Part shown: positions 1 through 9,712 of the stretch, one piece after another
Layout of the letters: the number at the start of each line of letters is the position of its first letter
Position numbering within the stretch: position 1 is the stretch's first letter
Source: Acidobacteriota bacterium
GTDB lineage: Bacteria; Acidobacteriota; Terriglobia; Acidiferrales; UBA7541
Direction: 5' to 3'
NCBI GenBank assembly: GCA_013289715.1
Contig: JABCZJ010000010.1
Coordinates: forward strand, 62,001-126,000
Length of the DNA: 64,000 bases
Notes under the pieces: model-generated
What the model was told of the DNA's origin: nothing
Database searches by the model: none
Seen by the model: only the letters and a program-made list of their open reading frames with translations
Made by a program: the position numbers and the translations under genes

Positions 1-1038
1 GGATGGTCCGCCGGAGACTGACTTCTGGGCTGACCCGAAGGTGAGGCCTCCCTGCCCTAACCGAATTCCGACGCCGGTGGCGTTGGTAAACGTCAGATCG
101 GCAATACCGTCGCCGTTGAAATCGCCCACCAATACGAGCGGATCGGTAGTGGTTACAGAGCTGATTGTGGTGAGTGCTCCGAAGGTGCCGTCCGCATTGC
201 CTTTGAACATTCCGAACGACGAGGGGTACCACTGGGAGATCATGTCCGGATGTCCGTCGCCATCGAGATCCGCAAGAAGCAGTGTGCCGGTGCCGGGCTG
301 GCCTTTGTAGATGACAGCGTTTTTGAATGTGCCGTCGCCGTTACCGAGCAGCACGAAGAAACCAGCACCTAAGTTATCGGTGGCGACGATGTCGAGATGG
401 CCATCGCCGTTGAGGTCCAGAAGGTAGGCGACGCCTTCGGCGTAGTTCTGGATCTGGCTGGAGAGGATAAAGCTTCCGGTGTTGTTGCCCAGGAGGATGT
501 ACAAAGCGCCATTCAAGATGTCGCAGAGAACGAGGTCGGCTTTGCCGTCACCGTTAATGTCACCGACCGCAGCGGGGCCGCGAAATTCTGGATAATCGCC
601 ACAGCAGGCAGGCTGGAAAGTTGACAAAACGGGTGCCTGAAAAGTGCCGTCGCCATTGCCGACGAGGACGGCAACGACCGCCTGCGTGGCTACGTTTCCT
701 TGCAAAACAACGTCGAGCTTTCCATCGCCGGTTACGTCCGCCACGGTTACGGCGCAACAAACGCCTGCGGGAAGAGTGATGTCCTGGCCATGAGTGAACG
801 TTCCGTCTCCGTTTCCGAGCAGGATGTGGAGGGAATAGGTGGTGGAGCCATCAATGTAGACAAGATCGGGCTTGCCGTCGTGATTTACGTCGGCGGTGGC
901 GATACCGGGAACATCGGTGGCTGTGGGAATAATCGGCGGATTCTTAAAGGTTCCACCGGATGACGATGCGGAAGCGGGCGTGCAGAAGAACGAAAGAGCA
1001 AGGAGCAGAGCAGACGATTGCCAACGGAGGGTTTGCAT
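1..1038 (-). CDS. Secreted FG-GAP/VCBS repeat protein, partial
   Basis: The frame is open from an ATG at 1038 to the window edge, so the C-terminus is missing and 346 residues are visible. Residues 1-24 look like a Sec signal peptide (hydrophobic core, then TPASA). The rest is a chain of FG-GAP units: GNGDGTF-type motifs recur, and six calcium-loop motifs of the form DxNxDGxxD can be read (DVNHDGKPD, DVTGDGKLD, DINGDGKAD, DLNGDGHLD, DLDGDGHPD, DFNGDGIAD). Such proteins fold as beta-propellers and are usually exported or surface-attached; the ligand is unknown. It is divergent from the YVTN/TIG lipoprotein at 1222, with about 180 bp between the starts. Confidence 0.85.
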   Translation of the reverse strand, partial: MQTLRWQSSALLLALSFFCTPASASSSGGTFKNPPIIPTATDVPGIATADVNHDGKPDLVYIDGSTTYSLHILLGNGDGTFTHGQDITLPAGVCCAVTVADVTGDGKLDVVLQGNVATQAVVAVLVGNGDGTFQAPVLSTFQPACCGDYPEFRGPAAVGDINGDGKADLVLCDILNGALYILLGNNTGSFILSSQIQNYAEGVAYLLDLNGDGHLDIVATDNLGAGFFVLLGNGDGTFKNAVIYKGQPGTGTLLLADLDGDGHPDMISQWYPSSFGMFKGNADGTFGALTTISSVTTTDPLVLVGDFNGDGIADLTFTNATGVGIRLGQGGLTFGSAQKSVSGGPS

Positions 1039-1221
1039 TTTAGGGCCGGATCCCTATTCAGTTGCATATAAGAAACGGCGAACTATAACATGAGTAAGAC
1101 TGCGAGGAAGAGTTATTTAATTCGCCATTTGACCGTTCAAGATATCGAGAAAAATTGTTGACGAAAGGGTTCCTTATACAGATACTGACGGGCCCATCGG
1201 GTTGCGGACAGGAACCATTTA

Positions 1222-4200
1222 ATGGCCCAGCGTAATAGTATCCTCGGCACGGCGAACCGGCTGCTGTACTCTCTGCTTTATTTGCTTTTTCTTCTCTTTG
1301 GGTTTTCAAGCTGCGGTGGGGGTGGCGGCGTTGGTGGGCAACAGCCGCCCCCACCCTCACCGGATTTCTCGCTGTCAGCGTCGCCGCCGTCCATCTCCAT
1401 TGTTGCGGGCTCCTCCAACACAACATCGTTGAGCGCAACGGCTATAAACGGGTTCACATCGCAGATTTCGGTGCAATTGTCGGGGTTGCCAGTCGGGGTT
1501 ACGGCGTCGCCCGCGACGATCACGCTCACGCCAGGCATTCCACAGACACTAACCCTTTCGGCTGCGTCCAACGCACAACCCACAGCGATGCCCGCCAATG
1601 CGGTGCTCACTGGGACGTCTGGATCGCTCATGCATACAGCGGATCTCAGTGTTGCGGTGAAGTCCAACGGGGGAGGTGGCGGAGGCGGCAATCTTTCAAG
1701 CCGAACCAAGTACGTCCGCGATGATGCAGTTACTGAATACTATCAATGGGTGAACACGCATTGGGCGGTGTACAACACATCTACGTCCCGCTTTTTTGTC
1801 ACCGATCCGTATTCCAATCAGATTTTTATATTTGATTCCGCTACCGAGTCGAAGATCGGATCGATTGCGGTTCCCGGCGCTTTTGAAATTGATCAGACCG
1901 CGGACCAGAGCACGATTTGGGTCGGCACGTTGATTGGCGATGTGTACTCGATCGATCCCGTGAAAATGGCTGTGAAACAGCGATACTTGGCGTCCGAGAT
2001 CGGGCCGTATGGGTTTCCCGCATGGAGCGCTCTGGTGCTTTCGGATGGTCGCTTGGCGCTTCTCGGCGCACAAGGTGGCATTCCCAGCGTTGACGGCTCA
2101 ACGGCGATCGCGATCTGGAATCCGTCGACCAACTCCATCGTCATTTACGGCAATACGTTCGATAGCTCGATCCCGTCGATGCCTTACTGCAGTACGATGG
2201 AGAACATTGGCGGTTTCGCGCTGAGCGCCGACCGCACCACGGTTCTGATTGGCAGCATTGACAGCGACGGCACGGTTTGCGAGATCAACGCGACGACAGG
2301 AAATCTGCAGTCTGCGGAGATTGGTGGTAGTTCAAAAATCGTGGTCTCGCCCGACGGCAACTATTTGCTGTTTGCCGACTACCCCTCCAGTGTGAGTCTC
2401 TACAACGCTAAGACCCTCACTCGGGTATCGCAGGTTCCAGTGAGCGGCGACACCAGTTCGGCTGCAAGCATGGTGTTCAGCCCTGACTCCAAAACGATCT
2501 ACATATCCAGTCCTTCGTTCGTTTACGCCTACAGCGTTGCGACCGGCCAACAGACCGGATGGACACCGAATATCGTCGTTCAATACGCGCAGGGTGGCGG
2601 TGCCGCGGGCCCGGCAACCGGGCCCAATTTTGCGGCTTTCGATGGTACGGGACTTTTGGTTGGCCCGATGGAAGAAGGCCTCGGATTTATCGATACTGCC
2701 GCCATGCAAACCGGTGCTGTGGGCACAGGCTTCCTGAATGCTTATCTCGATCCGGCGACCGGGCCAACTTCCGGAGGCACAGCCGTCCAGGTGCCCGTAT
2801 TTCCGACAGAAACCGCTCAGAGCAAAGTCTATTTCGGGAGCAACCTGGCGCGGTCCGTTTCGGTTACCGGCGCGATAGCGACCATAACGACGCCCGCTGG
2901 CGCGGCCGGCCCAGTGGATGTTCGCCTATTTGCGAACGACGGCGGAATGCAACTGGTCCCTGACGGTTTTAGCTACGGGCCTTCGATCCTTCAGGTCTCA
3001 CCCAACATCGCCACCGCCGATGGCGGAGGGACTGGGATCGTCTACGGGTATGGTTTTGGAGACCCGAGTTCTTTCAGCGCTCCTTCTAGTCTATCCGTGA
3101 CAGTGGGGGGCAAAGCCGCTCCGGTAGTCGGCTACAATCCGAATGTGTATGGCATCAGTTCCCCGCCATTCCTCTTGCAGGCCGTTTACTACACGATTCC
3201 TCCGGGGACGGCCGGGTCGAGCGTGGATGTTGCGGTGACGTCGAGTTCCGGCACTGTGAACGCGAGCGGCAGCCTTACCTACGGACCCGCAGCGCTACAA
3301 TTCCCGCTGGCCGGGGCATCGCTCGCGCAAGGAGTCTACGATCCCACTCGGGATCTGTACTACTTCACGGACGCGACGAAAGTTCAGGTGTTCTCGCGAA
3401 CGCAAGCCAAGTGGCTGGCACCGCTGGTGGACCTTTCGACGAAAGGCGCCCAACGACTGTGGGGCCTGGCGCTATCACAGGACGGAACCAAGCTGGTGGT
3501 GGCCGACATCCAGGCGGCGTTGATCTATCTGATTGATCCCGCAAATCCTGCGAGCGTGCAGTCGTTCGCGTTTACGTCGCCGTACTTCCCCTCCGGAATT
3601 CTCGCCGATCCGGCTGGCATCGCGGTGACCAATTCGGGCGTCGCTTACATCACGGTTTACGTTCAAGGCGGCGACGGATTTGATGCGTACTTCAAGTTGG
3701 ACACAAATACCTCGACGCTAACGAACCTGCAGCTTACCGGGCCGGGTCTTACGACCGACCTGTACCTTCGCGCCGAGATCAGTACGGATAACAGTCGTGT
3801 GTATTTCAATGACGATGGAGCCGTTTTGGCCATCGATACCTCGACCGGAGTTGTGTTCCAGCAGTTCAGCCAAGTCGGGTGCTGCTACGGCAACTACGAT
3901 CTGGCGCTGTCGCAAAACCAAACGCAACTGGCAGCGACGGGATACCTGTACGATGCGGATTTGAATGCCGAATCGTTTGAAACACTGAACGATAGAGACG
4001 CGAATAGCGGCATTTCTTACGTGTACGGTTCGAAGTTGTCGCCGGACGGCAGCCTGTTGTTCCAGCCAAGTTTGAATGGCGTCGATATCTACGATGGCCA
4101 CGTGGGAACTCTGCTGAATCGGGCTGCGGTGAGTTTTACGCTGTCTTCGAACTACGATGCGCTGGTGGAAGACGGCAAAGACAACGTACTGGTGGCGATT

Positions 4201-4449
4201 ACAGGACAAGCCGGAGACGGCGTGGCTATTTTGGATTTCAGCTCCATCAGTGAGCCGCTGCCGTCGCCATACCCTTCAGACGCAGTTGCTCGGACGCAAC
4301 GAGCCACTTCGCCACGCCGATCGATGGACGGGCAACTGGGCGCTGATAAATCGCACAATGATTCGCTGCGCCGGCACGCGGTACCGTTCATCACCCGCCC
4401 GCTGCCCCCGCGCTTTGACAATCGCACTACTGGGAACGCGCTGAGATGA
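1222..4449 (+). CDS. Lipoprotein with YVTN-type beta-propellers and IPT/TIG domain
   Basis: 1075 residues. A hydrophobic stretch ends in a lipobox-like GFSSC with Cys31, followed by a Gly linker, so it is probably a lipoprotein. An Ig-like domain (about 45-140) precedes a first propeller region with YVTN-like repeats such as VVSPDGNYLLFA and MVFSPDSKTIYIS. An IPT/TIG-like segment follows (about 500-690, with DPATGPTSGGTAV and SPNIATADGGGTG), then a second propeller region (about 700-1010). The last ~65 residues are basic and unlike the rest, and they lie close to a tRNA fragment, so the true C-terminus may have been altered. It is probably a surface structural or binding protein; the target cannot be read from sequence. 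Confidence 0.82.
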   Translation: MAQRNSILGTANRLLYSLLYLLFLLFGFSSCGGGGGVGGQQPPPPSPDFSLSASPPSISIVAGSSNTTSLSATAINGFTSQISVQLSGLPVGVTASPATITLTPGIPQTLTLSAASNAQPTAMPANAVLTGTSGSLMHTADLSVAVKSNGGGGGGGNLSSRTKYVRDDAVTEYYQWVNTHWAVYNTSTSRFFVTDPYSNQIFIFDSATESKIGSIAVPGAFEIDQTADQSTIWVGTLIGDVYSIDPVKMAVKQRYLASEIGPYGFPAWSALVLSDGRLALLGAQGGIPSVDGSTAIAIWNPSTNSIVIYGNTFDSSIPSMPYCSTMENIGGFALSADRTTVLIGSIDSDGTVCEINATTGNLQSAEIGGSSKIVVSPDGNYLLFADYPSSVSLYNAKTLTRVSQVPVSGDTSSAASMVFSPDSKTIYISSPSFVYAYSVATGQQTGWTPNIVVQYAQGGGAAGPATGPNFAAFDGTGLLVGPMEEGLGFIDTAAMQTGAVGTGFLNAYLDPATGPTSGGTAVQVPVFPTETAQSKVYFGSNLARSVSVTGAIATITTPAGAAGPVDVRLFANDGGMQLVPDGFSYGPSILQVSPNIATADGGGTGIVYGYGFGDPSSFSAPSSLSVTVGGKAAPVVGYNPNVYGISSPPFLLQAVYYTIPPGTAGSSVDVAVTSSSGTVNASGSLTYGPAALQFPLAGASLAQGVYDPTRDLYYFTDATKVQVFSRTQAKWLAPLVDLSTKGAQRLWGLALSQDGTKLVVADIQAALIYLIDPANPASVQSFAFTSPYFPSGILADPAGIAVTNSGVAYITVYVQGGDGFDAYFKLDTNTSTLTNLQLTGPGLTTDLYLRAEISTDNSRVYFNDDGAVLAIDTSTGVVFQQFSQVGCCYGNYDLALSQNQTQLAATGYLYDADLNAESFETLNDRDANSGISYVYGSKLSPDGSLLFQPSLNGVDIYDGHVGTLLNRAAVSFTLSSNYDALVEDGKDNVLVAITGQAGDGVAILDFSSISEPLPSPYPSDAVARTQRATSPRRSMDGQLGADKSHNDSLRRHAVPFITRPLPPRFDNRTTGNALR

Positions 4450-4529
4450 CCGACTGTGACGCCACGCCCCTTTCGCAGTTGTTGACGCGTGCTGCATGTT
4501 CCCACGAGGAACGCGGAGAATCCTATCGC

Positions 4530-4567
4530 GGCAGAGGTCGCGGGTTCGAGTCCCGTCGTCCCCGCCA
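4530..4567 (+). pseudogene. tRNA 3'-end fragment, candidate attachment site
   Basis: This is the 3' part of a tRNA gene. GGCAG (4530-4534) would be the 3' strand of an anticodon stem. AGGTC is a 5-nt variable loop. GCGGG-TTCGAGT-CCCGT (4540-4556) is a full T-arm. CGTCCCC plus G plus CCA (4557-4567) is an acceptor 3' strand with an encoded CCA. No D-arm or matching GGGGACG 5' strand lies within the preceding 100 bases, so it is not an intact tRNA. The pattern resembles the 3' half of tRNA-Asp, from memory. Such fragments commonly mark the distal end of elements that integrated into a tRNA 3' end. Confidence 0.75.
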
Positions 4568-4583
4568 TTCCTTCAGGGAATGG
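4565..4583. repeat. 7-bp inverted repeat abutting the tRNA fragment
   Basis: CCATTCC (4565-4571) and GGAATGG (4577-4583) form a perfect stem around the 5-nt loop TTCAG. The left arm includes the CCA end of the tRNA fragment. There is no T-run afterwards, so it is not a convincing terminator. It could belong to an integration site. Confidence 0.5.
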
Positions 4584-5325
4584 CTCTCCACGATTTTCGA
4601 CCGAGTCGCGCATTTCCGTACAAATTTTCAAACTCGGTTCACAACAACTGTTGGATTCGCATCTTGGGTGAGGAAATCCGTGTTCAGCTTGCGAACCAGC
4701 ATGGGCTTCTGATCGAGTGCGCTCCTATCCCCTGGAGCAGGGATCTGTATCCGACGCCTCATCAACGCTGCCAAGTCACCGATCCATGTAACACCATCCA
4801 GTGTGTTGATTCGTCAATGCACCCGCAGGAGAACCATCTGTTGTTTGGCTGCACGCGGCCGAAACCTAGCCACGGCAACGTTCCTGCTGGTCTAGCCCTG
4901 GCGAGCGGCTTTGGCCTTTGTTTTCAACGCCAAGGGGTTCAAGCTGAGTGTTGCGTCGACCCATTGATACCACTGCGCTTACCGGACATGTCCGATAAGG
5001 TCCCGGACGCCCGCTTCTGTTCGGTCGGTAGGCTTTCAAACCACTACTCCAACTTCGCGCACACCACATGAGGCCTGGCTAGAAAAGGGACAACTCGCTA
5101 AGAGCACTTGATTACGCGTTAACTCCACTGGCTCATATAATAAGGTCGCATATCCCGCCACACGAGCCCTGGATATGGCCGGTTCGAGTGTCGATCTCCA
5201 TAGTGGCGAGGTCTTCGGTGTGCGCGTCGCCTACAACGGCAGCATGCCCGGGCAATTCTTCTGTTGGTGGTTTCCGGAATCTCCGTATAGTCTTGGTCTC
5301 ATAGTGCGCAGGAGCTTTCGCTCAA
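4584..5325. other. Intergenic stretch without a supported gene
   Basis: About 740 bases between the tRNA fragment and the lipocalin-like gene. The open frames here lack a Shine-Dalgarno sequence and any recognisable motif, and the longest one begins inside the tRNA fragment. A TATAAT hexamer at 5136-5141 could be the -10 box for the downstream gene, but no good -35 box stands at 16-18 bp. It may be decayed DNA at an island boundary. Confidence 0.5.
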
Positions 5326-5766
5326 ATGACGAATGACAAACTTGTAGGCACGTGGAAACTGGTATCTGCCTCAAGTACAACATCCACCGGGGAGCGCAGC
5401 GAAGCCCCCTATGGCCCCGGCCCTGCAGGTTTCCTCACCTATGGCGCGGACGGCAGAATGACGTCCCTGATCAGCTACGGCGGTCGAAAGCCGCTCTCTT
5501 TCGGCGGCGGGACTGGTTCGCCGCAGGAGGAACAAGCGGAGGCGTTCAACACATTTCTTGCTTATGCCGGGCGATACACACTGAGCGATGACAAGGTGAC
5601 TCACCACGTGGAAATTTCCTCGATTCAGAACTACGCAAATAAGGACATGGTGCGCAGCATCCAATTCGACGGCGATCGCATCAGGCTGACCACACCGCCA
5701 ATGGCGGTGAACGGAAAAATCCAGACCATCGAATTGATCTGGCAGCGTCTGCCGGCCGGCTCCTGA
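5326..5766 (+). CDS. Lipocalin-like domain protein
   Basis: 146 residues, no signal peptide. The N-terminal LVGTWKLVS is the typical opening strand of the bacterial lipocalin-like domain (PF13924-type), followed by GFLTYGADGRMTSLI and a closing beta-rich part. Family members are small cytoplasmic beta-barrels presumed to bind hydrophobic ligands; no reaction can be assigned. AGGAG at about 5309-5313 can serve the ATG at 5326. It converges with the P450 gene, 32 bp away, and a link with the P450/SDR pair is possible but not shown. Confidence 0.8.
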   Translation: MTNDKLVGTWKLVSASSTTSTGERSEAPYGPGPAGFLTYGADGRMTSLISYGGRKPLSFGGGTGSPQEEQAEAFNTFLAYAGRYTLSDDKVTHHVEISSIQNYANKDMVRSIQFDGDRIRLTTPPMAVNGKIQTIELIWQRLPAGS

Positions 5767-5798
5767 TTCGGCCTCTTTATGAAAATATCGATTCGAGC

Positions 5799-7022
5799 CT
5801 ACAGAGTTACTGCAAGACTCTTGAGGCCGCGGAAACCGAATGTCGGAGCCCACTCCGGCGGCGGACCGGCGAACTTCATCTCCGGAAAACGCTGCACCAG
5901 ATTCAATAGCGCAATCTGTCCCTCTAATCGCGCCAGTTGATTTCCAATGCAAAAATGCGGACCGGCACTGAACGCCAGGTGCTGATTGTTCAGCCTTTTC
6001 AGGTCCAACCGATTGGGTTCTTTGAATTGTTTTGGATCGCGGTTCGCCGCGCCGAGCATGCACAGAATCGACCATCTCTTCGGTATCCGCTGCCCGCAGA
6101 CCTCGATATCTTCCTTCAGCACCCGAGCTGTGAATTGCACCGGGCTCTCATAACGCAGAATCTCTTCCACCGCTGAGCGGATCATCTCCGGCTTCTCGCG
6201 CAACTCCGCGGTCTCCTGCGGGTGCTTCAGCAGCGTATACATCCCGTTGCCGATCAGATTTCGCGTCGTTTCGTGTCCTGCGAAAAGCAGCGCGATGCAC
6301 TGCGCATAGAGCTCTTCTTCGGTCAGCACCTCGCCGTCTTCCTCGATGTCTATGAGCAGACTGATCAGGTCGCTTCCTTTATTGCGGCGGCGTTCCGCAA
6401 CGGCCGTGCGGAAGAAATCGGTCATCGCGATCAGCGCATCTTGCGCCGCGCGCGCCTGCTCCACGGTGCGTTCCGGATTGCCGCGAAACACTGCGATGGC
6501 CCGCGACCAATTGACGAACGTATCGTGCAGCTCCGGCGGCACGCCCAGCATTTCCGAAATGATCCGCACCGGCATGGGGTTCGCGAACTCCTGCATGAGT
6601 TCGACCGTCGCGCCGCGTTCTAACGGCTTCAGCATGCCTTCTACGATGGCTTCCACTTGCGGACGCAAGCCTTCCACCGCCGCAGGCGCAAATCCTTTAT
6701 TGAGCAGTTTGCGCAGGCGGGTGTGCTCGGGCGCGTCCATAAAAATCAGCCACAAGTTCAGCATCCGCGCCAGTTCGCGGAACTCGGACTGGCTGTCGGG
6801 CGGCAGAAGCGCCAGCATTTGTTGCGCGCGTTTTGCGGAAAGTCTGGGATCTTTCGCAATCGAGGAACATTCGGCGTGACTGAAAATCGCCCACGCTCCC
6901 CATTGTCCGTCAACATCGAGCAAATGCAGTGGACCCCCTTCGTGCATCCGGGCGTACATGGGATAGGGGTCCTGCAGAGTTTCGCCGCCGAACGTGATTT
7001 TTTGAACGCTGACCTTGGACAA
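5799..7022 (-). CDS. Cytochrome P450
   Basis: 407 residues, the usual size for a soluble bacterial class I P450. The I-helix oxygen-binding motif AGHETT is at 248-253, the ExxR pair at Glu287-Arg290, and the heme loop FSAGPHFCIG at 351-360 with Cys358 as thiolate ligand. The first residue of the usual FGxG loop pattern is kept while the next is Ser, which is tolerated in the family. No ferredoxin or reductase gene is nearby, so electrons must come from elsewhere. It lies 140 bp downstream of the SDR gene on the same strand, so the two may act on one substrate. The substrate cannot be predicted. Confidence 0.95.
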   Translation of the reverse strand: MSKVSVQKITFGGETLQDPYPMYARMHEGGPLHLLDVDGQWGAWAIFSHAECSSIAKDPRLSAKRAQQMLALLPPDSQSEFRELARMLNLWLIFMDAPEHTRLRKLLNKGFAPAAVEGLRPQVEAIVEGMLKPLERGATVELMQEFANPMPVRIISEMLGVPPELHDTFVNWSRAIAVFRGNPERTVEQARAAQDALIAMTDFFRTAVAERRRNKGSDLISLLIDIEEDGEVLTEEELYAQCIALLFAGHETTRNLIGNGMYTLLKHPQETAELREKPEMIRSAVEEILRYESPVQFTARVLKEDIEVCGQRIPKRWSILCMLGAANRDPKQFKEPNRLDLKRLNNQHLAFSAGPHFCIGNQLARLEGQIALLNLVQRFPEMKFAGPPPEWAPTFGFRGLKSLAVTL

Positions 7023-7162
7023 CCCCTACCTCCGAGCGCTGGCAAAATATCCGTCACGCATGCTGTAACGCATTGATCTGAATTTTAACATGCTTGTGCG
7101 GGCGACTTGGCGGGGCAACTTTTCTCGGGTTCTCCCTCGTGCAGTAATTACGATACGCGCAG

Positions 7163-7939
7163 CTAGCCTGGGGGATTAGGCCCTGCCAGGTATCCACCAT
7201 CCAGAATCAATGGCTGGCCGGTCATAAAAGATGCACGCTCCGAACACATCCACAAGACCGCCTCGGCGATCTCCGTCGGCTTTCCCAAACGGCCCAGGGG
7301 ATGCAATCCGATCGCGTATTTCTTAACTTCCGGCGCGCCAAAAGCTCGTTCACCCATCGCCGTTTCGATTACCGCGGGACACACCGCATTGACTCGAATC
7401 CGATTGCGCGCATTTTCGAGTGCGGCGACCTTCGTCAAGCCGATGACTCCGTGCTTGCTCGCACTATATGTCGCTGCGCCAGCCAAACCCGACAACCCCA
7501 GCACTGACGCCATATTGACGATTGCTCCGCCGCCGCCCTGCTTGAGCATTTGCCGAATTTCGTACTTCAAACATAGCCACACACCCTTAAGGTTGATGCT
7601 GATGACGCGATCCCAGTCATCTTCGGATTGGCTGATGATCGGCGCCGTCTTACCCTCAATCCCCGCATTGTTAAATGCCACATCCAGTCTGCCAAATTTC
7701 TCCACAGTCTTCTTCACCAGGTTCTCAACGTCCGCAGCCTTCGACACATCGGTTTTCACAAACAAGGCCTCGCCACCCGCAGCGCGCACCAGCTCGACAG
7801 TCTGGTTCCCTTCGACTTCCCGGCGCCCCGCAACCACCACCTTCGCCCCGGCCTTTGCGAAAAGTATCGCGGTATCACGGCCGATTCCAGACGTCCCCCC
7901 GGTCACCAGCGCAGTTTTGCCTTCCAGCTCCCTAGTCAT
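7163..7939 (-). CDS. SDR family NAD(P)-dependent oxidoreductase
   Basis: 258 residues, a classical short-chain dehydrogenase/reductase. The dinucleotide-binding motif TGGTSGIG is at 13-20, NNAG at 90-93, catalytic Ser145, and YSASK with Tyr158 and Lys162. The GRR near residues 38-40 after the second strand hints at NADP(H) preference, which is an inference. The C-terminus ends with the family-typical MTGQPLILDGGY. It is transcribed ahead of the P450 gene. The substrate is unknown. Confidence 0.95.
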   Translation of the reverse strand: MTRELEGKTALVTGGTSGIGRDTAILFAKAGAKVVVAGRREVEGNQTVELVRAAGGEALFVKTDVSKAADVENLVKKTVEKFGRLDVAFNNAGIEGKTAPIISQSEDDWDRVISINLKGVWLCLKYEIRQMLKQGGGGAIVNMASVLGLSGLAGAATYSASKHGVIGLTKVAALENARNRIRVNAVCPAVIETAMGERAFGAPEVKKYAIGLHPLGRLGKPTEIAEAVLWMCSERASFMTGQPLILDGGYLAGPNPPG

Positions 7940-8476
7940 AATTTCCTTTCACGGCTTAAGTCCGCCTGGGCGCAGGCGAGAGTCTAGGCTTTCGGTGAAG
8001 TTCGCGTCAAGCGCCTGCGTACTTCAGGATCGATTCAAACAATCGGCCTACGGCTAAGCGAAAAATACCTGCATGGGCTGGCGATCCTGCAGGGCCTCCC
8101 TTCGCCAGACCCCGAACATCGACGGGCGCCGCTCCCTGCCAGCGCGGGGTTTGGCGGGTGCCGCTGGATAAAAACCTCCTCGAGCCGGTACCTGACTTCC
8201 CATAGCGCTAGACACTATGGTACTCGGAACGAATTTGCCACTAAGAGCTATAGTTTTCACGCGTTCTGACTGTGCTCGCCGGAGTCCGTGCCGATGTATT
8301 ACCGTAACCCTATTATTTGCAGCACTGTACGGATTACGCCGAGAGCTCCCGCTTGCGCGATATTGGTCCGCGGATTGCGTCACAAGCCTTCGTATGATTT
8401 TCGATATCGCCTGCCCTCAGCATGACGGGGGCGAATCAGCCCTCGGTTCGAAAACCTTGTGGAGGCTCGGAGCACG
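7940..8476. promoter_or_regulatory. Divergent intergenic region with an inverted repeat
   Basis: About 540 bases between the divergent SDR and ATP-grasp genes. The open frames inside show no coding features. A 6-bp inverted repeat, CCATAG (8200-8205) and CTATGG (8215-8220) with a 9-nt spacer, could be an operator. No regulator gene is adjacent. Confidence 0.35.
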
Positions 8477-9712
8477 GTGAAACCAACGGTCCTGATGGTC
8501 ACTACGGTTCGTTGGTTCCCCACTGCTCGGCTCGCAGTCGCGCTTGCGAACGCAGGATTTACCGTAGACGCAGTCTGCCCGTCACGCCACCCCCTCGCCA
8601 AGACCCAGGCAGTTCGCCAGATCTACCAGTACCGCGGCCTCAGCCCGTCAGCGTCGCTTCGTCGGGCGATCACCTCCGTTGAGCCGGATTTGATCGTTCC
8701 CGGTGACGACCTCGCAACTCAACACCTGCACCTGCTTCACGAGCAGGAGGAAGGCTCCGCTAAAGCAGGTGCTGATGTTCGCGCGCTGATTGAGCGTTCG
8801 CTTGGTGCGCAAAAGGATTTCCGGACGCTTTATGCCCGCACCAGATTTATGAAGCTGGCTGAGGAGCAGGGCATACGCGTTCCACAAACGGAAGTAATCA
8901 GCGACGCTAGCGACCTTCGAAATTGGGTCGCGCGCGCAGGTCTGCCGACCATCCTGAAAGCGGACGGTACTTCCGGCGGCACCGGCGTCAGAGTTGTCGG
9001 TAGCGCAGAAGAAGCTGAGCAAGCGCTGCGAGATCTGCAAGCCCCGCCGCTCCTTGCGCGGGCAGCGAAGCGAGCCTTGCTCGATCAAGATGCAACACTG
9101 GTTTGGCCGTCGCTGCTCCGTCGTCGCTCAATCGTAAATGCTCAGACATTTATTGCCGGACGCGAAGCAACAAGCACTGTCGCTTGTTGGAAGGGCGAAG
9201 TCCTGGCCGGTCTCCATTTTGAAGTGATCAATAAAGTGGGCTCGTCCGGGCACGCCACCGTCCTGCGCTTGACCGACAACCAGGAAATGGCGACCGCTGC
9301 CGAAAAAATGGCTCGCCGGCTAAATCTTTCCGGCATGCACGGGTTTGACTTCATGCTGGAAACGCAAACCGGCAAAACGTACCTGATCGAAATAAATCCT
9401 CGATCGACTCAGGTGGGACATCTCGCGCTGGGACTCGGCCGCGATATTCCAGCCGCACTCTTCGCGGCGGTATCCGGACAGGGGGTTCGCCCAGCCCCAA
9501 GCGTCACACAGGACGACACGATCGCGCTGTTTCCGCAGGAGTGGATCCGCGACCCAGCCAGCCCGTTTTTGCGGTCGGCCTATCACGATGTTCCTTGGGA
9601 CAGGCCAGAATTGATTCGCGCCAGCGTAAGCGCGCGCCGAAAACAACGCGCCTGGTACTCGCAACAGAGCCGCCTTCAGGAGTTCTCGATGGCTCGTGCC
9701 CCTCGACTATGA
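8477..9712 (+). CDS. ATP-grasp domain protein
   Basis: About 411 residues from a GTG at 8477, which has GGAGG at 8461-8465; a GTG at 8459 in frame is less likely. The N-terminal ~100 residues form an alpha/beta pre-ATP-grasp domain (VLMVTTVRWFPTARLA, then DLIVPGDD). The ATP-grasp fold follows: LPTILKADGTSGGTGVRVV is the P-loop-like region and FDFMLETQTGKTYLIEINPRS carries the Glu and Asn metal ligands. ATP-grasp enzymes join a carboxylate to an amine or thiol through an acyl phosphate. The substrate is not identifiable. Its stop overlaps the start of the aspartokinase-like gene (ATGA at 9709-9712), so translation is probably coupled. Confidence 0.85.
   Translation: MKPTVLMVTTVRWFPTARLAVALANAGFTVDAVCPSRHPLAKTQAVRQIYQYRGLSPSASLRRAITSVEPDLIVPGDDLATQHLHLLHEQEEGSAKAGADVRALIERSLGAQKDFRTLYARTRFMKLAEEQGIRVPQTEVISDASDLRNWVARAGLPTILKADGTSGGTGVRVVGSAEEAEQALRDLQAPPLLARAAKRALLDQDATLVWPSLLRRRSIVNAQTFIAGREATSTVACWKGEVLAGLHFEVINKVGSSGHATVLRLTDNQEMATAAEKMARRLNLSGMHGFDFMLETQTGKTYLIEINPRSTQVGHLALGLGRDIPAALFAAVSGQGVRPAPSVTQDDTIALFPQEWIRDPASPFLRSAYHDVPWDRPELIRASVSARRKQRAWYSQQSRLQEFSMARAPRL

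Noticed and set aside
4152..4631. Antisense frame containing the MAGTTGLEPATSA string
   Set aside because: This string is the well-known translation of the antisense strand of tRNA 3' halves, not a protein.
4496..5071. 191-residue open frame across the tRNA fragment
   Set aside because: It begins within the tRNA fragment, has no recognisable domain, and frames of this kind over tRNA sequence are common artefacts.
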